Shown: positions 1 to 11,328, counted from the first letter of the stretch. The stretch: 53,997 bases of DNA from Schoenoplectus triqueter (GCA_964058805.1 CAXKVV010000468.1:1-53997), one strand, 5' to 3'. Notes: generated by a model not told the origin, from the sequence alone. Made by a program: numbers and translations.

Positions 1-1898
1 TGGTCCTCCTGTCGCTAATAATTTTTATATTTTGCATTCGACTAATTATTCTTTGGAAGAGAAAAATTATGACAAAAGGCAAACGTGATTCCGGCTGTGA
101 TGAAAAGTTACAACAAGAAAGGGTACATCAGGAGAGCCAGAAAGGAGAGACGTTTTTTTATTATTATTATTATTTGGTGGAGAACTGGAGATCTACCTAC
201 GGGCTACGGCCTATGCACTTATTTGCGTACTGAAAAGTATCCATAGGCCGAAGCTTAAGCTCGCGGGTCCCCAAATTTCTTGTACGTCACACCAAAAGTT
301 TTTTTTTTTTTCAAATTGCACAATCACCGGTTCACACTTCACAGCAAATCCGATCTTTATGAAAGTGATTTTTCCTGCATTTTCTTTCATTTTTTTTAAA
401 AGAATAAAGTAGCATCATGACGCGATTGTATGAATTCTACAAGTCTAGCTTGTAGCGTGTCATGTGTCTATCAGTTCAGAACTTATTATTATATAAATAA
501 CATAAGTACATAACATTATGTTATTATAATCAGAGGACGGTTTTTTTGAAGGGCAACATAATCCAAAGAGTAATTCTGTTTCTCATCCTGTTTCTAAATG
601 AGTATGAAAAAAACTCAAGCTGTCAGTATCTCATTCGAATCTAATCTAGTTTTTTTTAAAAAAAAATCAAATTGATGATATTCAATTCAAATGCGATGTG
701 ATATGTTATCAAATGATCTCTAATTTAATCAAAATTAATCTAAGATATGAAAAAAATCAACATATAAATTGATTTGCCCTCAATCTAACTTGATCGATAT
801 TTTTCTAAAAAATCAAACTGATTTGACTCGTCCCATCTGAACCCGAATTAATCCAACCCTCCTAGTCGCCACCTCTACCGGAGACTTTTAGGTTATGAAT
901 TGGTTTTGTTTAGAATAGCATGACGAGTTTAATATATATTATGTCTGAATGAAACTGTAAATATCTCTTTTTTCTTGATTAATAAAATTCCCCAAGTAGA
1001 CTATTTGCCTACTTACATAAAAAAATAAGAATCATATGATCATTAAATATTTTCATTATTTCATATAGAAACTTTAGTTAGATATTAGATTTTCACTATT
1101 TTCATATTGAAAGTTTAATTATATATTAGATATTGGCGACATGCACAAACAGGGAAGAAAAAAGAGACCGTACAACGCTCATAACTGTACTGAAATAGAA
1201 AAAAATTATATAAAAAGTTGGACGTACAACGCTCATGACTGAGAAGTCGGTGCTTATAAAAAAATATTCCTAATTATTTTTATTTATGTTAGAAATTTTA
1301 ATCAACATTAAAATTTTAAGCGCTGCAATAATTAATAACTTTATTTAATAATATTAATTGACTTGGTGCAATGACGAACATAATGTTCAGTCGCGAATCG
1401 TGATGTTAATATCATTCCTTCGATTTCCTCGATTCGTAATCATCAGTTCATTACATTAATATATTTAACCTTTTTGTGTCCATGGGAGCAGAGGGGATTC
1501 GACGTTTATCGGACCGAAGTGATTCGATGGATTGTTTGAATCATTAGATCTCTAAATCTTCTGATTTACACAACTTTTAAAGCAGCTGATTAAAATTTAA
1601 GTATAAATTTCGACGCGATTAAATAATAGATATGGTTATCAAACAAATTTTTTAATCCGATGGATATCAAAAGTACTCAGCCCTTGTGTACTTAACTTTT
1701 CCGTTGGTTATAAACCAGAGAACTTAGTAAGAGAGGACCTACTACCGTTGCTAACCCTCATGTTATCAATTCATAGACGGTCTCTTAATTTATTTCTTAA
1801 TTACGCCAGATCCAATGTATCCTTTGGCCTATATAAACTATCCGATTTCTATTTGGTATATGTACAATTTTTTAACAAACAAACTATATAATATTATT
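1..1898. other. AT-rich host sequence, no gene recognised
   Basis: I find no coding region here that I can support. The stretch is AT-rich with homopolymer runs. A 14-base word, cgtacaacgctcat, occurs at 1169 and again at 1223, which suggests a small local duplication. It is the left flank of the copia element. Confidence 0.6.
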
Positions 1899-2252
1899 TG
1901 TTGAATTTTGTAAAAGAATTGAGAAAGAAAAATAACACCGACTCCCAAAAGCTCCCTTCCCTCCCAATTTTATTTCTCTTCAAATTAGTTGTTACAGGGA
2001 ATAGTACATCATGTTTTTTTCTTTTTTTTTTTCATAAAAAACTCACGCACTTAATCAGCCTTATATCAACAGCTGATTCAATTACTTGCCATACTTACAA
2101 TTGTATAAAAATAGAAACACTTAATGCATAAAGAAAACAATACAGCAAGTAATCAACAGAAGATAATTGAGAAATTTCTTGCACAACACTCGCCACCAGT
2201 AAATAAGGAAGTTGCTGGAGGCCTAAACTTGATCTTCTGTGACTTTTGCAAT
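1899..2252 (-). repeat. Putative copia 3' LTR
   Basis: This stretch follows the purine-rich tract in the element's direction. It holds an aataaaatt signal on the minus strand near 1970 and its outer end reads ttcaaca on that strand, a common copia LTR end. I could not find a matching copy to the right of 35020, so both boundaries are guesses. Confidence 0.4.
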
Positions 2253-2253
2253 A

Positions 2254-2264
2254 CTCCCCCTCAA
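2254..2264 (-). promoter_or_regulatory. Copia polypurine tract
   Basis: On the minus strand this reads ttgagggggag and overlaps the polyprotein stop codon. Copia elements carry this type of tract just upstream of the 3' LTR, where it primes plus-strand DNA synthesis. Confidence 0.75.
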
Positions 2265-2353
2265 GTTGAACCGAAGATGATATTCGAGGTCAACTTGCCT
2301 ACCAATTCGCAGAACACACCCTTCGGTAGAGGTTTAGTAAAAATGTCTGCTAG
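2261..2353 (-). pseudogene. C-terminal end of copia polyprotein, detached
   Basis: Read on the minus strand this encodes about 30 residues beginning LADIFTKPLPKG and a TGA stop. That motif is the hallmark end of the copia RNase H domain. It has been cut from the rest of the polyprotein by the 28.6-kb gypsy insertion, so it can no longer be translated from the copia gag start. Confidence 0.9.
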
Positions 2354-2358
2354 CTGGT
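2354..2358. repeat. Target site duplication, left copy
   Basis: The sequence ctggt directly precedes the TG of the left LTR and recurs at 30923-30927 directly after the CA of the right LTR. Five bases is the usual duplication made by Ty3/gypsy integrases. Confidence 0.95.
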
Positions 2359-2674
2359 TGTGCGACCCTTTTTCGCGCGCCGCCGCACCGCCGCCGGGCG
2401 ATGGGTTCTGCGGAAGAAGGACACGGAGATCCCTCCCGAGCGTGCATCTGCGTGGGTGTCGGCCGATTCTGCCGATTAGAGATATTTGGATGCATATTCA
2501 GGGGGTTTTTAGTGATTGTGAGTTCTTGTAGATTCCGGTGGGCGCAAGCCCCCACCGTTAATTACCCTGGGCTACGAACCTCGAGGCACCTCTGGATCTT
2601 TGAAAGAGAGAAGCAAATAGTATAGTTAAGAGATGGGCAAGTGGTCGTCTAAGTTTATAAAATGGATCTACGGA

Positions 2675-3271
2675 AGATGAACCTACCAACAGACCGGTTC
2701 AATCTAGGGAAGACAAAACCTACAAACAGATCGGTTTTATCCTGTGGTGGACGAACCTACAAACAGACCGGTTCAGTCCATGCCTCCTCGAGATGTAACC
2801 TTACCAACAGACCAGGTTAATCTCTTCATAGGGGGCTTGAGGTGAGTCTATATACAGACCGACTCGACCTCCGTTGATCTAGAAGATAAACCTACAAACA
2901 GACCGGTTCAATCTTAACTAGTCAACAACCAATCACACAAAATACAACTCGAAGCGCTGAGCCGGTTGATCTTGAGGTTGGTGAATCAGGAGAAGGGTGG
3001 ATATGGCCCACGTATTTCTTCTCACCGATCTTCTAGATCATGAATTCGTAGCACTAAGCCGATTCATAAACCTAGGAAACACAATTGCACACAATGTCAA
3101 ACATGAAGCGCTGGGCCAGTTCAACATTGAGGCATGTGTAAGTGAAGGAACCTACCTACAGACCGGTTCACATTCACTGTTTTGTGGATGAATCTACCAA
3201 CAGACCGATTCAATCTCACATTCTCGGGGAATGAGTCGGGAGACAAACTCGTCGACGGACGAATTCAGTCT
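2675..3271 (-). repeat. LTR hairpin array 1 (loop tac..acagacc), 3' LTR copy
   Basis: At least eight short inverted repeats share a loop close to tacaaacagacc while their stems differ. They lie at 2675-2705, 2712-2741, 2748-2780, 2790-2824, 2839-2871, 2883-2915, 3142-3177 and 3187-3215, with a decayed one at 3241-3271. Example arms are gaggtgagtc with gactcgacctc, and tggacgaacc with ggttcagtcca. Both arms change together between units. No protein reading explains this. Confidence 0.85.
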
Positions 3272-3286
3272 TGCCAGCTCAAACGG

Positions 3287-3935
3287 TCATGAATTACTTG
3301 TTCATGACACCGAGTCATTAAGATGTCACTTCGCTCGGACATCGTAATGTTCTTCATCTTCAAAGTCGACATATCTCTCCATGCTGATGTCGTAGCTTTG
3401 GTCAATCTTCAACGAACGTCAAGATGTTCTTGTCTCGACTAATCATTCTACATGTTGCATTACTTGTGCAAAATTACTATGTAGCCCTACACCCCTTGTG
3501 TGAGCGTATTCAATCATGAGTTACTTGCTCATAGCAACGAGTCATTAAGATGTCACCTCTCTAGGACATCGTAATGTTCTTCTTCTTCAGAGTCGACGTA
3601 TATCTTCATGTTAGTATCGTAGCTCTGGTTATTCTTCATCAAACATCAAGATGTTCCTGTCTCGATGTATCTTCTCAGGTTGCTATCGAAGCCTTAATCT
3701 TCTCACGTCAAGTTGTTCTTGTCTCAACGTATTTTATTATTATTCATCAAATGTCAAGATGTTCTTGTCTTGACATATCTTTTCATATTGCTATTAAGTC
3801 CTTAATCATCCTACGTCAAAATGTTCTTGTTTCAACGTATTTTTATTATTATTCATCAAATGTCAAGATGTTCTTGTCTTGACATATCTTCTCATATTGC
3901 TATTAAATCCTACGTCAAGATGTTCTTGTCTTGAC
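3287..3935 (-). repeat. LTR hairpin array 2 (loops ttacttg and atgttcttgt), 3' LTR copy
   Basis: Two hairpin types are interspersed. Three hairpins have loop ttacttg with different stems: tcatgaa/ttcatga at 3287-3307, ttgca/tgcaa at 3455-3471, and atgag/ctcat at 3516-3532. Seven have a ten-base loop atgttcttgt or a one-base variant, at 3418-3439, 3644-3667, 3705-3730, 3752-3775, 3813-3838, 3861-3884 and 3914-3935. Two larger ones, at 3317-3348 and 3544-3575, share an 11-bp stem but differ in the loop. Confidence 0.85.
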
Positions 3936-4019
3936 TAATCGTTCTAAATGTTGTGTGAATATTCTCATGTGACTCTACACTCCTTGTGTGAGCATTTTTT
4001 ATTCATTTCAAAAATATGT

Positions 4020-4057
4020 AAAGCCTATATAATACTTTCTATTATTATGCATTTATC

Positions 4058-4088
<31 letters not shown>

Positions 4089-5110
4089 TTGTTTATTCTA
4101 TTTATCTATGTAGAAAATTATTTACAAAAATAATAAGAAAAGGGGGTAGCTATTAACTTAGAACTTTATTTATATTTTTGGGATTTTTATAATAGCTAAA
4201 ATAGTAGAATTTTATTTTTATTATTTCTAAACTCTATTTATTCTATAGAAAATCACTTACAAAAATAAAATGGCTATGATTTTTTTATTTGTATTTTAAA
4301 ATGTTTATAATAGCTAAGGTAATAGGATTTTATTATTATATTCTATTATATTGAAATACTATTCATTATGTAAGAATCATTTACAAAATTAAAAGGTGAT
4401 TAGCTATACTATTTTACTATTATTATTTTTATTATTTATTTCTTTTATTTTTAATATCTATAATAGCTAAAAGAAATCATTACTAATATTCTATCTTACT
4501 TATTATACTATTCATTATATCTATTTTTTTATTATTTCTATTTATTATCTATAGAAAGGTATAAGATTTTTTATTACTAATTGAAAATAGTCATAAGAGA
4601 TGAAATTCATTATGTTTTTTTTTATTACAACTATTATTTTTATTACATTTTATTCATCAAAAGTATATATTTTTATATTTGTAAAGAAATACAAAAGAAA
4701 TACAATTCATATTACAAAACTATATTATTATTCTTTATTGTAAAAGAAAATGTATTTATTACCATAGTAGTATATTTTGTATATTTTGTGCTATTTATTT
4801 TTATTATTCTTTTTACAGAAAATATCAATATAATATCTATTATTATTATATATTTTTTTATTTATCAAAGAATATAGCTAATCTCATTATTTATTATAGC
4901 ATATTATTATCATCATTATTATTTCATGGAAAATCACTTGAAAAATCACTAAAATATATCTAGTTATTATTTATGATTTTTATTTGTATTTTTGGGATTT
5001 TTATAGTATTTAAAATGACAAGTCAAATCTAGGTCAACTATATCAATATATGTAATGCATTTTGCTTTTAAAATGTTTTATTATGATTATATCTCTAAAA
5101 CTGGAATATT
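4020..5110. repeat. Very AT-rich tract inside LTR
   Basis: About 1.1 kb is built almost only of A and T, with tta microsatellite runs and a recurring block containing tataatagctaa plus aaaatcactta. The blocks recur at roughly 120-200 bp and look like a decayed tandem repeat. Many tttatt words give aataaa on the minus strand, so it could hold the poly(A) site of the genomic RNA. The equal copy in the 5' LTR is at about 25593-26683. Confidence 0.6.
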
Positions 5111-7366
5111 ATCATATAGGAAAATAGTATGAAAAATAAGAAAATTTTAGAAACAAATTTGAGTTAATTTGGGGTTTAGGAACATTTTCAAATCATTTAT
5201 TTACTCTATATTATTACTATTCTGTTATTATTTAATTAATGGGCCTAATCTGGGCCGCCAGATCTGTATCAAGATCAGCGCCTATCTTTTATTTAACTAT
5301 ATTCTTATTTGGGCCGCTGGATTCGCTTCAAGATTGATTCATATTAGATGAACGGCCCAGATCTATATCTATATTTCCATTTAATGTGACACTTTACTTC
5401 ACTCGTCCGATCTCTTCAAGATTTACACACGTGCGCCAATATCCGTGCTGCCGCGATTCTTTGACTCCCCAGTCAATGGCGTCTTCAAGATTCACGCTAA
5501 CGGTGTCGCCGGCGACTGAGGCCACCCTACTCCGATCAGGCAACTACCCGAGCATCGCCTTATTGCAGGAAATCATTCTATAATCTCTGATTAGTGATCC
5601 ATACGGTGAATCCCTCTGTACATTAGTGCCAGCTAGAACAAATTGGTACCATTCGGTACCGAATCACAAATCTCACAAATTCCATGAAATTAATCGTTAT
5701 TTCTGACAATTGAGCACCTAATCCATATCGTATATGCATACCAATGTGTTATAACATGATCAAGATCATTCAAATTGATTCTTATTCTTTTTATTCAGAA
5801 TGCATAGTAATCTCTCTCGGTACCGGTTACAACACATACCAAATTCCTGTAATTCATATGTGTATACTATCATTAATGCACTCTATAAGCTTTATAATGT
5901 CTGCCTTAGTTGAAACAAACTCAATTATACCTTCAATTACCATTGATTCTTGGACTGATACCCGATTTCCATAACAGAAAGCGACGACAGTGTTCAAACT
6001 TCAAATTAGTCGAGTTCTCAAGATTATATCTGAGATCAATCGACTTTAAATGACTCCATAGACTCTAATGCATATGATATTAACAGGGATCAAGATAATT
6101 CTCACTCAAAAATCAAGAATTGATCAATGAATCTTGACTGTTACCGAGTTCTCAAGTTGAACTGAGATCAATCGATTTAACAGCCTTATTCATCAATCTC
6201 TAAGTAAAATTCATCAACAGAAATGAAAGATTTATATTATATAAACTTGCAATGCATGAAATGAAGAAGAAAATCATGAAAAAAAGGTTGAAATTCAAAG
6301 AAATTTAGAGACAGCACAGTAAAATGCTGATATCCAGTGGCAATTACATCTTTAAAGCTCCAATCTTCAAGAATTAAATCTACTAATCCTTAATTGGCAG
6401 ATAATAGAGTATATAGCTTACCTCTAAACAAGCAATTGAAGCAAAGGAATTGAGTTCTCAAGTTAAAACTGAGATCAATCAATTCTATCAAATCTCCCTC
6501 GGTTCTTGCCTCTTCTTTGCTTTCTCTCTCTCTCTAGACTTTATATGTAATCTCTAAAATGCTTCTTCTCTGTCTCTTGACTTCTGTATGCGTGTCTTTT
6601 TTAATTTCCATGGATTAGGGGTTTATATAGCAATAAAAGGGTGTACCAAAGGGGTTAGAGCTATACACCATCCATACACCAGTAATTGAGTTAGATTGGC
6701 TCATGAACATGGTTCTCCAATTCTGTTATCCATTCTGTTGCGATGTGGGTCCCATTCAAGGAATCCAAAGCTTACTCCTTTCACTGTTGACTAAGTTTGA
6801 CTCACATCTCATATGCTGCTAGAACCTTCTAGAACATCTAAACATACTATATATACTCACTCTAATGCATCTAGAGCATTCATTCATCCTCTGCCATTAT
6901 TATCTTCTTCCAAAGCTCAAAGCTTTATTACCCGATTCTATCTCTTGGCCAAAAACATAGCTCCTCCATTCAATTGCCAAACTTCACCATTTCAATATCA
7001 TCGTGTGAGTGCATAGAGGCCATAAATGCTGCCAATTCGAGTTTATAGCGCCAGGTTCTAACTTTCCTCAATTCACCCGATCTTGTCGTCTCATCTCAAT
7101 TGTTCTTATTCAATGTTTAATTGTTGCTTTTTCTTTCATTTACAGCATCGCCTAGGTGATTAAGGTCTGCTTGTATCATCAATTTCAAGTTTAGACCTAC
7201 GGATCAAAGTTCTTCATTAATCACCCGAGGTGATCATCCTCTCTCACTGCTCTATTCAGTTGTTCTTTTTCAATTTCAAGCATTAACCCTTTCTCTTCTA
7301 TGCATGGATTACCTCTGGCTATAAGGAATTCAAAGCTTTAAGCTCTAGAGAACTCAATTGGAGTTA

Positions 7367-7505
7367 ATGGCGCCATCGGCCTCGGCAAGAAGAAGGAGAA
7401 AGAGAGGGAGGGGTGAAGGAGAAGAAAGAGAAAGAACTGCGCTCGGCGCAGAGAGCCTGCCACACATTGGGACCCACCGTCAGAGGTGCAGCGCAAATGA
7501 TCCAG
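7367..7505 (+). CDS. Candidate LTR-encoded first exon of antisense PMD gene
   Basis: An ATG at 7367 opens 46 codons that end in a phase-1 donor, cag|gtacac, at 7505/7506. The peptide begins MAPSASARRRRKRGRG and is strongly basic, like a nuclear localisation signal. The main PMD exon lacks an ATG for its first ~135 codons, so an upstream exon is needed. A plausible acceptor, attgtag at 9458-9464, is also phase 1, giving a 1,959-bp intron. All five downstream introns are phase 1 too, which supports the pairing. It remains a prediction: the start context is weak at -3, and another upstream exon could be used. The identical copy in the 5' LTR (28940-29078) has no PMD exon after it. Confidence 0.45.
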
Positions 7506-7787
7506 GTACACGCTTGCTTCACTCTCTTCGATTTAAATCTTCTGTTTAATACTACATAGGCATGGTGTATGGATGAATAAATGAACTGCCTGCTTAAATC
7601 TCTGACATATGGGCCCTAGATGTAAGTGTTATGACTCTAGGTCCACAGATCCAATCACCAATCGATTAGTCTATTGCTTAGTGTTAATGAAGCTGATCTG
7701 GCACACTCTGATAGGGCCACTTGCTTAATCATCCCATTAATTATCTGCCATAGTATTCAATCCATGCTGAGGTGGCTCTGTAATGTA

Positions 7788-8140
7788 GTGCCATGTGGCT
7801 TAGTCCCCTGTGATGTGGCACCAATGGTTAGCTGCCATATGGCACTGAGGTGTTGAGGTGTGATGCCATGGTGTTGCCATGTGGCACTGGAAGGGTGAAG
7901 TGGCCCTATGGTGTAGAGCCATGTGGCACTGGGGTAGTGAGATGGCCTCCTCTGGCTGTGCCATGTGGCACAGGGTTGGGTTAAGTGGACCTCTGGTGTG
8001 GTGCCATGTGGCACTAGGGTGATGAGGTGGCCCACTGGCTGTCTGCCACGTGGCACTAAGGTGGGGCCCACCTGTCAGTGACTCATACCTGGGTGGGGCC
8101 CACTTGCTGACATGGCCCAATGAGAGGCTGCCACGTGGCA
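7788..8140. repeat. Palindrome array tgccaNNtggca in LTR
   Basis: Eight short palindromes occur in 350 bp, spaced about 40-85 bp: 7788, 7833, 7875, 7918, 7958, 8001, 8044 and 8129. Most read gtgccatgtggcac or a close form. The last two are tgccacgtggca and contain a perfect CACGTG G-box core, a bZIP/bHLH binding site in plants. The sequence between them is a decayed tandem repeat rich in aggtggc. The other LTR has the same array at 29361-29713. Confidence 0.75.
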
Positions 8141-8574
8141 CACCCTCTCTCTTCGATTATTTTATACTTCCTGTGTTTCTTGTACCCAGTTTGTACCCAG
8201 AGCTGCTGTTATCCCCAACTTGCACCCAGGATTGCTCTGATCAAATCTCAGCCTTTGATTAATCTATTTAATCTGCCTTTATTTTCTCTGAATTTATTCT
8301 GATAGCTCCACTCATCCAAAAATTATGAAATTTTCACCAAAAATCCCTAAATTCATGATGATCATCCCTGTAATTTTTAATTCCATTTTTACCCCTCCTT
8401 CTCTGAATTAAAAATTCTTTTATTCATAAAACCCTATTATTCTCTCTGAATTAATCCCTAATCTCAGTTATAGCTCTGTGTCTCTGCCAATTATCTCCCT
8501 CTTGCAGAAACCACCCTAACTAAATACCAATTAGACTTATATTGATATTCATTAGGGCTTGATTTGATCAAATG

Positions 8575-8785
8575 CTGACTACTTATCAGCAATTAATACA
8601 AATCTAGACTTGATCAGATGGTTGCTCCCAGCTTTGGCACCTGATCAGTCTTGTGAAATTGACTTTCAATCCCTTAACATGAGGGTGACTTGGTCAAAGA
8701 ACTGACTACTTATCAGTAATTGACACAAATCAAAGCATGGTTAGGTGGTTGCTCGCAGCTTTGGCACCAGGTCAGCCTTGAAAGC
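8575..8785. repeat. Imperfect direct repeat in LTR, period 127
   Basis: Two units of about 83 bp start with ctgactacttatcag at 8575 and 8702 and share ggttgctc and cagctttggcacc further on. They are copied in the 5' LTR at 30148-30358. No function is evident. Confidence 0.75.
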
Positions 8786-9360
8786 AAAATCACATTTGGA
8801 ATTTCTCATGACTAGTTGCATCAAAATGCTAGCTTGGCATTGACATCATTTCATGTAGTATAGGGATTATACTGCTTCAGCTCCTTTCTAGGGTTAGCTT
8901 CAAAGGCAGATTTCTAGGGTTCAATTCTGACCCTCTTCAATAGGTCACTGAGGTGTGGGGTCCACCTGTCAGTGAAAATGGTCACATGGGTGACTCATCA
9001 GATAGGCTATGCTGTTAGATTCATCTGCAAGGGACTGCCATGTGGGTCCCACTTGTCAGAAAAGGTATAATCACATGGTGACACCCAAGAGGTCTCCTCT
9101 CTCCCTCGATCTTCTTGGGTGTCACACATGCTGAGTAGATAGAGAATAGCGGGGTATTTATACTCTTCACTTTGCGCTCAGCATTCCATTGTGGGACTAA
9201 TGGATTTGTTCCGGGGTTATGCAGCGACTTTTCCTGATCAGTGGGCCACCTTTCCACTGCTCTCTCTCTTCTCCCCCTTTCTTATGATTTATCATCAATT
9301 TATTTCATTTATTCATCTATTCATCCTTGAAATTTTTCAAGGGTAAACAAAGAGCCACCC

Positions 9361-9400
9361 ACCAAGACGAGCCTTGAACGCTCGAAAGGCTTGTCTTGGT
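9361..9400. other. 15-bp stem hairpin beside the 3' LTR, where a PPT is expected
   Basis: The arms accaagacgagcctt (9361-9375) and aaggcttgtcttggt (9386-9400) pair over 15 bp with one mismatch on the minus strand, which is a G-U wobble on the plus strand. The loop is 10 nt. It starts 12 bp from the inner LTR edge. The usual all-purine tract is not evident between it and the LTR; the minus strand there reads ggtgggtggctctt. Confidence 0.75.
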
Positions 9401-9464
9401 GTATTATTCCTTATTATTCATCGCTTCATTTCTCATGACGTCTTATTCTCTTCGGGTATTGTAG

Positions 9465-11252
9465 TTTCATCTCATGACGCCATTCCGCGTCGCCCCTTGA
9501 GTCATTATCATTCTTTCTACGAGGATCCTAGCGATTGGACTCCTCTCATCTCAGCCATCCGAGCGACTCCTGTCTACCCGCGAGGCGGCGGTTTATTCTT
9601 CAGGGATGATCAGCCTCATGACATCATACCCCTTCAGCCCTTAGGCGTTGCTTCTACAGCTCCTTTGACACATCTCCTGGGCAAGGAGATTATCGACGGG
9701 GAGGCTCACAGGTGGACTACTGCTCCCTTCATCACTCCCTTAGAGTGCCATGGATATCAGCTAGAGTGGACCCGGTATGTGCTCATGCGGGAGGGGACTC
9801 TGCTCAGGCGAGCCGGGATATATGACTCGGTTTTCTTGTCGATGTTTCATTATCATATCGACACACCCTGGCTACGGGCCTTTTGTGAGCGGTGGAACTA
9901 TTCCACCAACACTCTATTCATCGACGATCGGGAGTTGACTCCGACCCTCCTGGAGATACAGCAGTTGACCGGGCTGCCGATTTTCGGTCATTTCTATGAC
10001 GAGTTCATGGTCTCACCCGCTGACTCGGGAGACCTCACTCGATTCCCGCCTTCTTTGCATATGATTTATGAGATTTATCATCATTTACGGAGGGGGCATC
10101 CCGGAGTTCCGTTCAGATGTTGGATCGCCTATTTCACCGATCGGGTCCACACTCGCCCTACGGGTCTGGCTTCCACCAGAGATCCATTTGGTACAGGTCG
10201 GCTCGAGATTCATTATGACGGCCCTATCCCATCTCAGGATACCCTGTGTTCTCATGACGTGGATCGGGAGACTTATTTGACCGCCTTCATCTCTTGGTGG
10301 ATTTGCTATTTCTTATTGCCTAGCTCCCCCGCATACACCATTCGACCTTCGGTGTTTATTATGGCGAGCCTGATCGCGCGTGGCGACAGGATTTCTTTGG
10401 CCGTGCCTGTTCTGGCCAACATTTATAGATGCCTCCGCGGTTTGACTTCATCTCGTAGTCCTTCACAGTGCCAGGAGCTGATCCCGTGGCATCTGATTAG
10501 CGGATGGCTCCATTTGCATTGGTCTGGCTCATATGATCCCGGCATGGCGGTCACGCTACGAGATCGCCTATCCATATTGAGTGACTTAGCTGGGGTGCAG
10601 CCAGCTTCATTGACTCCGGAGACTGCCCGGTATAGATTCTTCAGGAGCCGAGACCATCTACGCTTCTCCCGAGACAGATCAATGGCCCGTGGGACATCTA
10701 GGGTTGCTGACAGGATGGTGATTGACAGCAGGGTTCCCTCTTCTGACTCTTCTAGCATTCGAGCCAGGCCTATTGACTTGGAGTACCTGATCAGTATTCG
10801 TCAGGGCTTTCTTCCTCTCAGATTGGGCGATCATATGTTCATCGAGCCCTATTCGCCACATCGATGCGCACATCAGTTTGGCTTGGATCAGGATATTCCA
10901 GCACCTCTTCTCCGCCCTATATCATTGGCAGCCGATTTGGAGGGTATCGGATGGTGCTACACTCACCTCTTCCGACTAGGCACGGGCACTCGCTATCAGA
11001 TGGTATCCACCTCTAGGACTTCCACCTTCACGAGGCGTTATCAGCAGTGGTATTATGAGTCCATCCGCTCCTACCAGTCGTATACTCCTCCGGTGGTCGT
11101 CCGGAGTACATGTCCGCGAGATGGCCAGCCTCTATTAGATGGCACCGTTTCGCGTGATCGCAGCCCTTTCCCGGCTATTGCTGCAGAGCCTGTCGACTTC
11201 CAGGGTTTAGACAGCCGGTTTTCTCATGCTCCTGTTAGGACCATTCTCACAG
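9465..11252 (+). CDS. PMD (MAIN-like) protein, main exon
   Basis: This long exon carries a plant mobile domain, seen from about 9800 (LRRAGIYDSVFLSM) to about 10610. Typical PMD blocks are the tryptophan-rich start FCERWN, the LTPTLLEIQQLTGLP segment and a late hydrophobic block, SLAVPVLANIYRCLRGL. Cellular PMD proteins (MAIN, MAIL1) are nuclear and act in gene silencing and genome stability. PMD genes are also known as cargo of plant transposons. The open frame extends back to 9347 but has no ATG before about codon 135, so I place the exon start at the acceptor 9464/9465, which is uncertain. The end is the donor cacag|gtatgc at 11252/11253, phase 1. It lies opposite to gag-pol. Confidence 0.85.
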
Positions 11253-11328
11253 GTATGCTTCATCACCCTTTAGGTTATTTCCTTTTAATAAGCCTCATCT
11301 CATTTCGACCAATTCTCTTTTGATTCAG

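Larger units (their letters stand above)
2359..9349 (-). repeat. 3' LTR of gypsy element
   Basis: This copy spans 6,991 bp from tgtgcgaccc to gggtaaaca and is offset 21,573 bp from the other LTR with no indel. The inner edge carries a near-terminal palindrome, ccttgaaatttttcaagg, at 9325-9342. In the plus direction this copy reads into the antisense PMD gene, so it may also supply that gene's promoter and first exon. Confidence 0.95.

Noticed and set aside
2537..2556. GC hairpin ggtgggcgcaagcccccacc as a bacterial-type terminator
   Set aside because: The window is a plant nuclear genome; the hairpin is more likely part of the LTR structure.
2401..2625. Small plus-strand ORFs at the GC-rich LTR end (and copies at 23974)
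   Set aside because: They occur in both LTRs, overlap on both strands, and show no domain. GC-rich sequence gives open frames by chance.
2675..3935. CRISPR-like array from regularly spaced repeats in the LTR
   Set aside because: The repeats are hairpins with constant loops and variable stems, spacing is irregular, and the host is a eukaryote.
7800..8141. Repetitive minus-strand ORFs with CHMA/SATW repeats
   Set aside because: They are readings of the palindrome array in two frames at once; the repeat explains them.
9374..9869. TTG start at 9374 as the PMD protein start
   Set aside because: Plant genes rarely start at TTG, and an upstream exon with an ATG and matching phase is available.
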